From an uncultured Bacteroidales bacterium (lineage in GTDB: Bacteria > Bacteroidota > Bacteroidia > Bacteroidales > UBA932), in the NCBI GenBank assembly GCA_934725015.1, contig CAKVAS010000002.1:124001-188000 (forward strand): a stretch of DNA of 64,000 nt, in the 5' to 3' direction. The position numbers and the translations under genes are program-made. The notes below the pieces were generated by a model that worked only from the letters and a program-made list of their open reading frames with translations, had not been told where the DNA came from and did no database searches. Within the stretch, counting starts at the first letter, position 1; each line of letters starts with the position of its first letter. Shown piece by piece: positions 17,169 through 25,409 of the stretch.

Positions 17169-18980
17169 TTAAAATCTTACCTCGCTCCAGTCGCCGCAAG
17201 GGACTTTGACGGTGCGGACCTTGTCGCCGCGCCGCACTACAACGCTGTCGGAGCCGGATGCGTTGAGGATGTAGAGACGCTTGCCGCGAGGTGCGGCCTC
17301 GATGACGGCGTTGTCCTGATAGACGGCGACGATGCGCTCCGTTTCGCTCTCCGCCTCGATGACAGGGTAGCCGAGCTCAGGATGGTGAGGACGGAATTCG
17401 CTCCGCAGCAGGGTCTCACGGTGTTCGTCAGCGAATGCCATCCACTTGCGCATGATTGCAAGATGCTTCTCGGGAATATCCCTCAGCATCGCGGAGTACT
17501 GGATGACTCCGAAAATGGAATTGATAATCGTGCGTCCTACATTTTCCGGAGTTTCCTCAAGATGCCATTCGAGCATGTCCGAATGAACTGCGGTCGCGCC
17601 GCTCGTGAGCCTGAGCGATGCGATTCTCATCCTGTTGTCCTTCGCGTTTCCGGGGCAGTCGGCGGCGCGGAACATATTTCCGTACTGTCTGATTGCCGGG
17701 CCGATGTACAGTTGCCTGAATTCGAGAAGGATGTCCGGTTTTATGGCCTTCAGAGCCGACGTGACCTCCTTCATCAGCACATTCACCGCCTCGTTGACGT
17801 TCATTATGTCGCGTCCGGCATAGTCCTCCTTCACCGCCGGATCCTCTCCCCGCAGCCCGAAGCTGTCTATGAAGTCAAGCTTGAATCCGTCAAGGTTCCA
17901 ATCCTTCAGGGCTGTCACATACAGATTTACAAGATGTTCACGAACCTCCGGAAAACGAGGGTCGAGCACGGAGCACTTCAGTCCCCAGTCGGTGTAGAGG
18001 TATTTCCCCTCAAACTTCTTGTATGCTTTGCTGTTGAATCCGACGAAAGGAACGCTGTACCAGATCATATATTTCATTCCCAGTTCATGCACCGCAGCGA
18101 CGTGCGCGGCCATGTCCGGAAATTTCTTAGGAGTCGGTTCCCAGTCCCCGCAGAAGGCGTAGCCTCTGTTCCCGTCCTCAGTCTGCCACCCGTCGTCGAG
18201 AATCACCGTCTTCATCCCGAGCCCTGCGGCGAGCCCGCACTCTTCCTCCACGGCCTTGTCGGTCACGTTCTGGTGGAACTGGTACCATGTCGAGTAGAGC
18301 GGCTCGAACGCGGCCGGAGGAACTTCAAGTGCGTGCAGTCCATTTTCTTCCATCATCCACCGGACACCGTCCTGAATGGTTTCACCCCAGAATACGCGGC
18401 GGCCGTCAAGCATAATCTTGGTCTCATAATGGCTCATAGGAGCCTCGGATTCCCTGAAGAAACGTAGTTCCGAACAGATGTTGCAGCCCTCTTCCATAAG
18501 TCCGAGAGCGGCCTCCACACGTCTGAAAGTCTCGCTGCACGCGAGCGTCAGGCAGTTGGTGTCGTTGTCGTCGAAATACTCATAGAGCGGCATTCTGAAC
18601 GCAAGTGCGCTGGAGTGGTTGCTGCCGCCCCAGAACGGGTCGAGATGGGTTCCGCAGGAGACTTCCGAACTCCATGTGTTGAACACGCCCTTCTGCGGAA
18701 AGGTGAAATAGACGCTGAACTTTGCCGGTGCGCACGGCTGCGGCGCGTCCATCACTATGCTGACAATCTCCTTGCCGCCCTCAGCCTCGACCGAAGCCGA
18801 AAACTTCCATTTCCCCGGATTGTCCGAGGCTATTATGATTTCATCGACAATCGAGCTCCGGAGCACAGGAGTGACGATTTCGCCTCTCGACGCGTATGGG
18901 TTGCTCTCCCAGGATTTCTGGGCGTAGGAAAACATCGGCAGAGTCAGTAATGCCGCAATTGCAAAAATGTGTCTAATCAT
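17169..18980 (-). CDS. Secreted GH36-type alpha-galactosidase
   Basis: A 603-residue secreted glycoside hydrolase with signal peptide MIRHIFAIAALLTLPMFSYA. A beta-sandwich N-terminal region is followed by a barrel from about 220 with YSTWYQFHQ, TVILDDGWQ, KYMIWYSVPFVG and the nucleophile motif DGFKLDFIDSF. The likely acid/base Asp is in FRAADCPGN, and a short beta-domain ends the chain. This is the melibiase layout of clan GH-D; alpha-galactosidase is the usual activity, though related clades act on other alpha-linked sugars. It has its own promoter and terminator, so it neighbours the PUL but is not part of its transcript. Confidence 0.85.
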   Translation of the reverse strand: MIRHIFAIAALLTLPMFSYAQKSWESNPYASRGEIVTPVLRSSIVDEIIIASDNPGKWKFSASVEAEGGKEIVSIVMDAPQPCAPAKFSVYFTFPQKGVFNTWSSEVSCGTHLDPFWGGSNHSSALAFRMPLYEYFDDNDTNCLTLACSETFRRVEAALGLMEEGCNICSELRFFRESEAPMSHYETKIMLDGRRVFWGETIQDGVRWMMEENGLHALEVPPAAFEPLYSTWYQFHQNVTDKAVEEECGLAAGLGMKTVILDDGWQTEDGNRGYAFCGDWEPTPKKFPDMAAHVAAVHELGMKYMIWYSVPFVGFNSKAYKKFEGKYLYTDWGLKCSVLDPRFPEVREHLVNLYVTALKDWNLDGFKLDFIDSFGLRGEDPAVKEDYAGRDIMNVNEAVNVLMKEVTSALKAIKPDILLEFRQLYIGPAIRQYGNMFRAADCPGNAKDNRMRIASLRLTSGATAVHSDMLEWHLEETPENVGRTIINSIFGVIQYSAMLRDIPEKHLAIMRKWMAFADEHRETLLRSEFRPHHPELGYPVIEAESETERIVAVYQDNAVIEAAPRGKRLYILNASGSDSVVVRRGDKVRTVKVPCGDWSEVRF

Positions 18981-19042
18981 TAGCTTTCATTTTGGGGGTG
19001 TTCAGAAAAAAGGACATTCATATGTTTCTGAACATTGGAATG

Positions 19043-19074
19043 CAAAAGTATATAACTGACGGAATATTACCAAA
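19043..19074 (-). promoter_or_regulatory. Complete Bacteroidetes-type promoter of the GH36 gene
   Basis: On the minus strand TTTG (19074-19071) is followed after exactly 20 bases by TACTTTTG (19050-19043), matching both elements of the Bacteroidetes sigma consensus. Predicted leader about 55 bases. Confidence 0.75.
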
Positions 19075-19097
19075 TAAATTTTATTCGTTCACCGTAA

Positions 19098-20093
19098 TTA
19101 CACGAACCGGATGTGATAGGCATCGCCCTTAAAGGCACCACCGACGACGTACTGCACGGCGGTGGGGGAGAACTGCTCCTGCCAGAATTCGTGGAGGTGG
19201 CCGGTGAGGATGGCCTTGAGCTGTGGCTGCTCCCTGAGCCACTTGACGAACTTCTGTGTTAGATTGTCCTCGCGCTCGGTGTCGGACGGAGCGCCGCAGA
19301 GGTAGGAGAACCTCGTGCCGCCGTGCGAGGTGTGGTCGTAGAGCTTCGGGGTGTAGAACGGGATGTGCATCATGATGACCGTCGGAAGCCCTTTCGCGAG
19401 CTCGGCAGCCACCTTGTCCCACTGCTCCTTAGTTATGAAGTAGAAACTGTCGTCGAGAGTGATGAAATTCACGCCGTTGATTACCCTTGCCGTGAACGTG
19501 AACTTGTCCGGGAACGCATCCTGAACCTGCGTGAAATACCTTGCCTGAAATTCCGCGTCCTCCTTCTCCGGGCCGAACCATCCCATGTAATTGGCGAACT
19601 CGTGGTTGCCGCAGGCCGTAATCCAATCCCCGCGCGAGAATGCCTCCACTGCATAGTCAAGCCCCATTTCGCTCAGGAAGTCAATCATGTCCCCGGTGTG
19701 GATAATCGGAAGGCGGTTTTCGCGGGCGTAGGCAATCAGCCGCTCGTGATAGAGCATCGCCCACGGGAACTCCCTGTTCCGGAACTTGGCGAGCTGGGCC
19801 TTCCTGTCGTCGTTACGGCTGTCGGTCAGAACGAGATGGCTGTCGGAAATGTGCAGCATGGAAAATGGCCGCCTTGCCCCGACCCTGATTTTCAGCTTCC
19901 TTATGTCCATCGGCCCGCAGCCTTCAATCTTTCTCGCAATTTTAGGGTTCGGGGCATATCCTCCCCCGGGCGTGGTCTCCGCAGGCATCGTCTCCCCGGG
20001 CGAAATGGTGTCGGCAAGTGCCGAAAACGGGTTAGTGAGAAGCGCGGCGCCTGTCGTGACCGCCGAAATCTTCAAAAAGTCTCTTCTTTCCAT
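19098..20093 (-). CDS. Tat-signal calcineurin-like metallophosphoesterase
   Basis: A 331-residue protein whose N-terminus ERRDFLKISAVTTGAALLT is a twin-arginine-type signal. All calcineurin-like metal motifs are present in order: ISDSH (about 82), TGDMID (about 132), GNHEF (about 161), MHIPFY and GHLHEFW. Such enzymes hydrolyse phosphomono- or diesters. It follows the GH3 gene by 11 bases, so it is the last gene of the PUL transcript. In that setting it may act on phosphorylated glycan or teichoic-acid-like substrates, but this is inference. Confidence 0.85.
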   Translation of the reverse strand: MERRDFLKISAVTTGAALLTNPFSALADTISPGETMPAETTPGGGYAPNPKIARKIEGCGPMDIRKLKIRVGARRPFSMLHISDSHLVLTDSRNDDRKAQLAKFRNREFPWAMLYHERLIAYARENRLPIIHTGDMIDFLSEMGLDYAVEAFSRGDWITACGNHEFANYMGWFGPEKEDAEFQARYFTQVQDAFPDKFTFTARVINGVNFITLDDSFYFITKEQWDKVAAELAKGLPTVIMMHIPFYTPKLYDHTSHGGTRFSYLCGAPSDTEREDNLTQKFVKWLREQPQLKAILTGHLHEFWQEQFSPTAVQYVVGGAFKGDAYHIRFV

Positions 20094-20104
20094 AATATGT
20101 AGTG

Positions 20105-22213
20105 TTATCGTTGGACGGTGGCGGTGAGGGGAAGGTTGGCGCTGGAGTCGCCGACTAGGATGCGGTAGGTGCCGGGGGTGACGGTGAAGTCGTGGAGGGC
20201 GGTGTCGTAGTGGCTGAAGGCATCGTCGTCGAGAGTGAGGGTTATTTCCATGCTTTCGCCTGATTTAAGGAATATCTTTTCATATCCCTTGAGCTCCTTT
20301 TCGGGACGGGGGAGTGTCGCCGGGCTGGGGAGTGCCGGGGAGCATTCGCCGACATAAAGTTGCGCTGTAGTGGCTCCGTCGCGCCAGCCGGTGTTGCGGA
20401 CGCGGAAAGTCACCATCACCTTGCCGTCTTCGGACGTGGCTGCGCTGAGGTCCGAGAACTCGAAGGTTGTGTAGCTGAGGCCGAAGCCGAATGGATAGAG
20501 CGGGGCGGCTCCGTTGCGGTCGTAGCCCCGGTAGCCGACGAAGACACCTTCGTTGTAGCAGACGCGGGAATAGGGGCTGCGGAGGTTGCGGAACGTGTTT
20601 TCGTAGTAGCTGCCGAAAGTCGGGTTGTCCTCGGGGCGGGTCTCGATGGAAATCGGGAGGCGGCCGCTCGGATTGGTCGCTCCGGTGAGAATCTCGGCTA
20701 TTGCCCGGCCGCCTGCCTGCCCCGGATACCATGCCAGAAGAGTCGCCCTTGAGATGTCGTCAAAGTCAGCGAAGCGCACGCCGCCGCCGGCATTGATGAC
20801 TGTGATGAGGTTCGGGTTGAGTTCCGACGCCCGGTGCATCTGGGCTGTCTGAGCCGCCGGAATCTCGAACGGGCGGTCGCCGTCCTCGTGCTCAAGGTCG
20901 GAGTTGAAGCCGCCGCAGTAAATCACGGCATCGGCACGGCGGAGGAGTTCCTGCTGTTCCTCGCTGAACTCCGGCTGAACGGCGTCAATCCTGCCCTCGA
21001 ACGGGATGAGGCTGACTTTCATCTTCCTGCCCTGCTCCGAAAGCGCGGCAAAGACGCTTTTCGTGTGATACGGGTTCACGAATCCGGAGCCGCCTCCTGT
21101 CGGGACGCAGTCCGCGTTCGGGCCGAGAACCACGATGTTTCTTACGGCCTTGGAGCGCGGCGCTGCCCCGCAGGACAGCGGCAGAATCCCGTCGTTCTTG
21201 AGAAGCACCACGGCTTCACGCGCCACGTCGAGCGCCACCTTGTCGGACTCGGGATTGTCGAGCGGAATGCTTTCGTCCTTCTGCTCCCGGTCAAGGAAGC
21301 CGAAGGCAATGAAGGTCTGAAGGATATGCCGGCATTTCTCGTCGAGCACGCTCTCGCTCGCAGTGCCGTTCGCCACTGCCTTGCCGAGCAGTTCGCGGGT
21401 GTAGTAGAGCGCAATCGGCATCTCAAGGTCGAGACCGGCGTTGGCGGCCCCGACCGTCGAGTATGTCGCTGCCCAGTCGGACATATATATTCCCTCAAAG
21501 CCCCATTTTTCTCTGAGAACCCTGACAAGTTCCTCGTTCTCGGAGGTGTGCACGCTGTTGAGCAGGTTGTAGCTCGACATCACGGAACCGACCCCTGCGA
21601 CCTGCACGGCCTTGCGGAAGGCAGGGAAATAGATTTCGTTGAGAGTCCGCTCGTCGATGTCCGATGACGTGTGGTGACGGCTCCACTCCTGGTTGTTTCC
21701 GCAGAAATGCTTCACCGTCGCCATCACGCCCTCGCCCTGCACTCCGAGTATGTACTGTACGGCCGTCTCCGAAGTCAGGAAAGGGTCTTCGCCGTAGTAC
21801 TCGAAATTGCGCCCGCACATCGGCGCCCGGTAGATGTTGACTCCGGGGCCGAGCAGGATGTGAACCCCGCGTGCCCTCGCGTCGGAGCCGATTGACTTGC
21901 CGTAGGCCAGTGCCAGAGACCTGTTCCAGCAGGACGCGAGCGCGATTCCGCAGGGGTACATTGTGCTCTGCGTGTCGTTGCGAAGCCCCTGCGGGCCGTC
22001 CGCCGTGCGGATTTCAGGTATGCCGAGTCGCGGGACTCCATAGATGCGGAACCCGTCGGCGTCTCCGGCGATAAAGTCAATCTTTTCTTCGAGGGTCATC
22101 CGGGCAACCAGCTCGGAGGCCCTGTCACGGGCCTCGTCACCGATTGTCACCTGAGCGAGTGCGGGCAGCGCGACCGCCGCCGAAAGCGCGAGTGTCAGAA
22201 TTTTCTTGGACAT
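20105..22213 (-). CDS. GH3 family beta-glucosidase, exported
   Basis: 702 residues with signal peptide MSKKILTLALSAAVALPALA. GH3 N-terminal barrel: VTIGDEARDRASELVARMTL start, VKHFCGNNQE (Lys-His substrate motif), and nucleophile Asp in GIYMSDWAATYS. C-terminal alpha/beta domain from about 350 (VVLLKNDGILPLS, VLGPNADCVPTGGG), then a fibronectin-III-like domain beginning about 560 (YPFGFGLSYTTFEFS). Releases terminal beta-glucose from oligosaccharides in the periplasm. It lies 8 bases after the lipoprotein at 22222-23919, in the same operon as GH16; the pair points to beta-glucan use. Confidence 0.92.
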   Translation of the reverse strand: MSKKILTLALSAAVALPALAQVTIGDEARDRASELVARMTLEEKIDFIAGDADGFRIYGVPRLGIPEIRTADGPQGLRNDTQSTMYPCGIALASCWNRSLALAYGKSIGSDARARGVHILLGPGVNIYRAPMCGRNFEYYGEDPFLTSETAVQYILGVQGEGVMATVKHFCGNNQEWSRHHTSSDIDERTLNEIYFPAFRKAVQVAGVGSVMSSYNLLNSVHTSENEELVRVLREKWGFEGIYMSDWAATYSTVGAANAGLDLEMPIALYYTRELLGKAVANGTASESVLDEKCRHILQTFIAFGFLDREQKDESIPLDNPESDKVALDVAREAVVLLKNDGILPLSCGAAPRSKAVRNIVVLGPNADCVPTGGGSGFVNPYHTKSVFAALSEQGRKMKVSLIPFEGRIDAVQPEFSEEQQELLRRADAVIYCGGFNSDLEHEDGDRPFEIPAAQTAQMHRASELNPNLITVINAGGGVRFADFDDISRATLLAWYPGQAGGRAIAEILTGATNPSGRLPISIETRPEDNPTFGSYYENTFRNLRSPYSRVCYNEGVFVGYRGYDRNGAAPLYPFGFGLSYTTFEFSDLSAATSEDGKVMVTFRVRNTGWRDGATTAQLYVGECSPALPSPATLPRPEKELKGYEKIFLKSGESMEITLTLDDDAFSHYDTALHDFTVTPGTYRILVGDSSANLPLTATVQR

Positions 22214-22221
22214 AATGAGTT

Positions 22222-23919
22222 TTATTGTCTTGAAATTAGAGTGAAGTCGCAGGATTCAATGGTTATGCTTCCGACGGCGTCTGTGACTCCGACATAAAAA
22301 TCAACACCATAGTTCCAATTAGCAGCATTGGGACTCCACGGATTACCTGTCCCCCAGAAGTTGAGCGTAGTGCCGTCAACCGCTTGGTCATTATCGTTGT
22401 TGACCCAAAGTTGGAAACGAGTTGCATTGTTCCATCCTCCGTTGGACCAAGGGCTTACCTTGAATGAAAGTCTAGTGATTTTGTTGATTTCTTCGATGCT
22501 GTAGTCTTTGTCTGCACCATTTTCCTTTAAGTGTGGAGTCCCCCAGTTCCATGCACCGCTACAAGTGAGTTTATTGTTTCCTCCTATCTGAATCTGATAG
22601 TATATCGAATTATTCCCATGTCCCCAAGTATTTATGTGCAGGAAACCATCGGAGAGGCTTGTTTCACGGATTTTGAAAGTAAACACTCCAAAATCAACGG
22701 CGTTAGCCAGAGAGTTGATGTCAACCATAATTCTCGGACTTTTCTCAGTACCATCGGCCGTTATCGTCACCGAACCGTCCTCGTTGAACACGCAGTTTCC
22801 GCGATTTGCTTTCCAGAGAGTCTTCTGCGTGAGGTCGAGCGTCTTTGAAACCCCGGTTCCATTGAGAGTTACTGTGGCTGTCTTCGGTAAGAAACTTGTG
22901 TTCTTGGCGGTTTTCACTTTCAGGGTGTTCGCATTGACCTTTGTCGCAGTGAAGGCTTCGTTGTCGGACACAACTTCCCACTCTGTATTTGAATATACAT
23001 TGTATGTTTTTTCTTCTTCGTGGATGTTGAACGCCAGATTGCCGGAATCCTCAACAGTGAGATACGGCTCGACATTGACTCCCAAAGTATAGACATTCCC
23101 GGCCCTGAACTCCTTGGTGAGCGCAACGCTTTTCGCGATGATGTGGTCTTTCGTTACAATCTTTATCAGGAGTTCCTCGTTCGCAAGGGAGAAAGGTGCG
23201 GCGACAACCCATGCTGCGAGGCTGCCGAGTGTTGTTCCTTCCGGAACGTCAACTGTAACCTCAGCGGATGCCTTTGTGAATGTCATCTGCCCGTCTTCGA
23301 GGTTGAGCTTGAAGTCGCCCGAGAGTTTCTTGCCCGTGGCTTTGAGAGTCACTTGCGACACGGTCTCTTCCGCAGAGATTCCTTCCGCAGAGATTCCCGT
23401 GACGCTCACCTGAAAATAGGCTCCGAGGTGTGCGAACTGCCAGTTGCCGATTTCCGCGCTCTCACCGTCAAGTGTCGCTGCCTGTGGCTTGCCGACCATA
23501 ATCGCAGCAGATGCATCGTATGAGTCTCCGTTCATTTTCTGCACGGTAGGAAGGTTGAGCAGGACCGCCGCAGGATTGCTGGTCGCGCCGCTTGTGTAAG
23601 GATAGTATGCGTAGAGCGTCTGCTCTGTCTCTGAGGCTTTTACAGTGCCCGTGAACTTTGCCGTTCCGTCGGACAGGACAGTGATTGAATGCTTGGCGTT
23701 CGCCGTACCTGCCGTTGTATAGACACCGATGGCGTCGGTCTCCGCCCAGTTTGCAGTGAATCCGTCAGTCTTGTCACCGGAGATTGTCGTCTTTGTCTGA
23801 GGCTGACCTGCGTATGATGTAAGCAGGACCTCATCTGAAGTCTGCACAGGAGCGATGTTTTCCTTCGCACATCCCGCCGCGAGAGCGAGGACGCAAAATG
23901 CTGAAAAATACTTTTTCAT
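22222..23919 (-). CDS. PUL surface lipoprotein: fimbrillin-like N-terminus, BACON-like domain, C-terminal carbohydrate-binding-type module
   Basis: 565 residues, lipobox LALAAGC. Residues about 35-280 look like the FimA/Mfa fold (TKTTISGDKTDGFTANWAE, then LYAYYPYTSG). About 285-365 is BACON-like (YNVYSNTEWEVVSDNEAF). The C-terminal ~190 residues form a beta-sandwich ending in GVTDAVGSITIESCDF, homologous to the end of the protein at 26986-28503. It probably binds the PUL glycan at the cell surface. It has a strong ribosome-binding site (AGGAGG, 9 bases upstream), which overlaps the end of a 51-residue ORF. Confidence 0.82.
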   Translation of the reverse strand: MKKYFSAFCVLALAAGCAKENIAPVQTSDEVLLTSYAGQPQTKTTISGDKTDGFTANWAETDAIGVYTTAGTANAKHSITVLSDGTAKFTGTVKASETEQTLYAYYPYTSGATSNPAAVLLNLPTVQKMNGDSYDASAAIMVGKPQAATLDGESAEIGNWQFAHLGAYFQVSVTGISAEGISAEETVSQVTLKATGKKLSGDFKLNLEDGQMTFTKASAEVTVDVPEGTTLGSLAAWVVAAPFSLANEELLIKIVTKDHIIAKSVALTKEFRAGNVYTLGVNVEPYLTVEDSGNLAFNIHEEEKTYNVYSNTEWEVVSDNEAFTATKVNANTLKVKTAKNTSFLPKTATVTLNGTGVSKTLDLTQKTLWKANRGNCVFNEDGSVTITADGTEKSPRIMVDINSLANAVDFGVFTFKIRETSLSDGFLHINTWGHGNNSIYYQIQIGGNNKLTCSGAWNWGTPHLKENGADKDYSIEEINKITRLSFKVSPWSNGGWNNATRFQLWVNNDNDQAVDGTTLNFWGTGNPWSPNAANWNYGVDFYVGVTDAVGSITIESCDFTLISRQ

Positions 23920-23934
23920 AGTTGCTTTCCTCCT

Positions 23935-24090
23935 TTAGAATGCGATGTCATTACTTTCAGAATCATAGGTCAGTTTACCGGCACGACCCTCTTCGCCGAA
24001 GCTTTGTGCGAATCCGCACTCGGTCTCAATTCTCATGACCGAGATTTTCGGAGCAGAGTAGGCTGCCCCTTCCATTGAATTTTTAATCAT
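23935..24090 (-). CDS. Small PUL-embedded protein, 51 residues
   Basis: Starts at ATG 24090 and stops at TAA 23937-23935, immediately followed by the AGGAGG of the next gene. The sequence contains YSAPKISVMRIETECGFAQS and ends TYDSESNDIAF. Bacteroidales genomes often carry short proteins of this style ('...P.I.V......GFA.S...') next to fimbrillin- or BACON-type lipoproteins (family knowledge, from memory). No signal peptide or membrane segment. It lies between the GH16 gene and the surface lipoprotein in one operon with tight spacing, which supports it being real. Function unknown. Confidence 0.72.
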   Translation of the reverse strand: MIKNSMEGAAYSAPKISVMRIETECGFAQSFGEEGRAGKLTYDSESNDIAF

Positions 24091-24140
24091 GATTAAATTC
24101 TTGTTGATAAATGCTTTATGTAACTTGTCTTAGATTGACA

Positions 24141-25205
24141 CTATAATTTGGTTACCCTCACCCAATCGACGTGCATATATGACGGAGCGGTGAGGTTCTT
24201 CGCTCCGACGGGGCTGGCGCTGAGGATGATGTAATAGTCCGAAGTGAACGGCCACTGCTTCATCTCGGCCTCATCGGCGAGGTGCATGTTCTCGTAGGTC
24301 ATCGTCTTTTCGCCGTTGGTGTAGAAGACGAGGCTGTTTTCGAGTATGTCGAGCCCGTAGATGTTGTACTGGCCGGGGTTATATCCCTTATATACCGCCT
24401 TGCCGGCGTACTTGTTGTTCGGGTCCACGACGTCGATGTAGTGACTGTGGACAGTCTGCTGGATGTAGTCGTGGAGGTAGCTGTGCTCAAGGATGTCTAT
24501 CTCGCCGCCGTCAGGCCAGCCCTTGTAGAGCTGATACCTCGAATCCGGCATAAGCCAGAACGCCTGGCCGGCATTGTCGCAGTCATCGACGAACTTGATC
24601 CGTGCCTCGATGTGGCAGTCGTGCCTGATGTTCACCTTGTACTCGGTCCTTATTCCGCCCGAGCGCACGACCCCGTCGTCGTCACGCTTTACGACAAGCA
24701 CGAGGTTGCCGTCCTTCACGTAGGAGTGCTCCGGCTTTCCGGACATATCCGTCTGCCATGCCGCCGTTCCCTTGCCGATGAGCGACCAGAACTCGGCGTT
24801 GACCTCTCCGTCGGTGTCGAACTCGTCGCGGAAAATCACGTCCTTGCCGTCAATCTGCGGCAGTTCGGAGACATATTTCGTCAGCATCACCGTCCATTTC
24901 TGCGAAGTCTCGCCATTGCTCACGGTGAACTCCTGCGACTGCGGCCAGTTCCCGAGAAAATCGTTCGGATCCGGGCTTATCGTCGCCCCGTCCGCCAGAT
25001 CGACGCTCACGCCGCTGACATATCCGCCGTACTCGATGACGCCGATTGCCGCCGTCCAGCTTTCCTCGTCGAGGCTGGCATGATAGCTCAATTCATTCAC
25101 CTTCAATGCAAAGTCCTTCAACAAAGGTTCCGCCTCTGCATCCCCTCCGTTCTTCCCGCACGCCGTCGCCAGCAGAGCAAGTATCAGTATTTTCATTCTT
25201 TTCAT
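24141..25205 (-). CDS. GH16 family endo-beta-glycanase, lipoprotein
   Basis: 354 residues, lipobox LLATAC. An N-terminal ~100-residue beta-sandwich leads into the GH16 jelly roll from about 125 (DVIFRDEFDTDGEVNAEFWS). Catalytic motif EIDILE (nucleophile Glu about 235, assisting Asp 237, acid/base Glu 240) with conserved QAFWLMPDS before and QTVHSHYI after. It cuts internal bonds of a beta-linked glycan at the cell surface. The ExDxxE form is that of laminarinases, but also of related galactan and mucin O-glycan enzymes, so linkage is uncertain. A second in-frame ATG at 25196 is possible. It follows the element-containing gap 25206-25409. Confidence 0.9.
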   Translation of the reverse strand: MKRMKILILALLATACGKNGGDAEAEPLLKDFALKVNELSYHASLDEESWTAAIGVIEYGGYVSGVSVDLADGATISPDPNDFLGNWPQSQEFTVSNGETSQKWTVMLTKYVSELPQIDGKDVIFRDEFDTDGEVNAEFWSLIGKGTAAWQTDMSGKPEHSYVKDGNLVLVVKRDDDGVVRSGGIRTEYKVNIRHDCHIEARIKFVDDCDNAGQAFWLMPDSRYQLYKGWPDGGEIDILEHSYLHDYIQQTVHSHYIDVVDPNNKYAGKAVYKGYNPGQYNIYGLDILENSLVFYTNGEKTMTYENMHLADEAEMKQWPFTSDYYIILSASPVGAKNLTAPSYMHVDWVRVTKL

Positions 25206-25284
25206 TTATCTATTTTTATTTCAATTTCATTTTTATGCTCTAAAAATCTCAAGTGTTTGAAACAACTTGTATAAGCAGTTGGGA

Positions 25285-25408
25285 GGAGATGGGGATAAAA
25301 AGATGGAGTGCAAGGCATACGGTGAAGATGAAACCGCAGCAACCTGATGGTTGTGAGGATTTCATCAAGGCGTATAACGCAGCAATCCGCTTTTTAGACC
25401 CCATTTCC
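25285..25408 (+). repeat. Structured element copy E3
   Basis: Outer stem GGAGATGGGG (25285-25294) with CCCCATTTCC (25399-25408); AAAAAG (25297-25302) with CTTTTT (25390-25395). Middle stem ATACG (25317-25321) with CGTAT (25371-25375). Inner stems GATGAAA (25327-25333) with TTTCATC (25360-25366), and CAACC (25340-25344) with GGTTG (25349-25353). Cores TGCAAGGC, CCGCAG, TGTGAGGA and AACGCAGCA are unpaired or lightly paired. The right arm ends one base before the stop codon of the minus-strand gene at 25410. Confidence 0.85.
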
Positions 25409-25409
25409 A

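Noticed and set aside
16848..18467. 539-codon open frame opposite the GH36 gene
   Set aside because: Fully antisense to a gene with intact catalytic motifs; product has no recognisable domain or ribosome-binding site.
25285..25408. Element E3 considered as a simple transcription terminator
   Set aside because: It has a multi-stem layout with conserved unpaired cores and recurs at unrelated loci; at gapA a separate standard terminator follows the element, so termination does not explain it.
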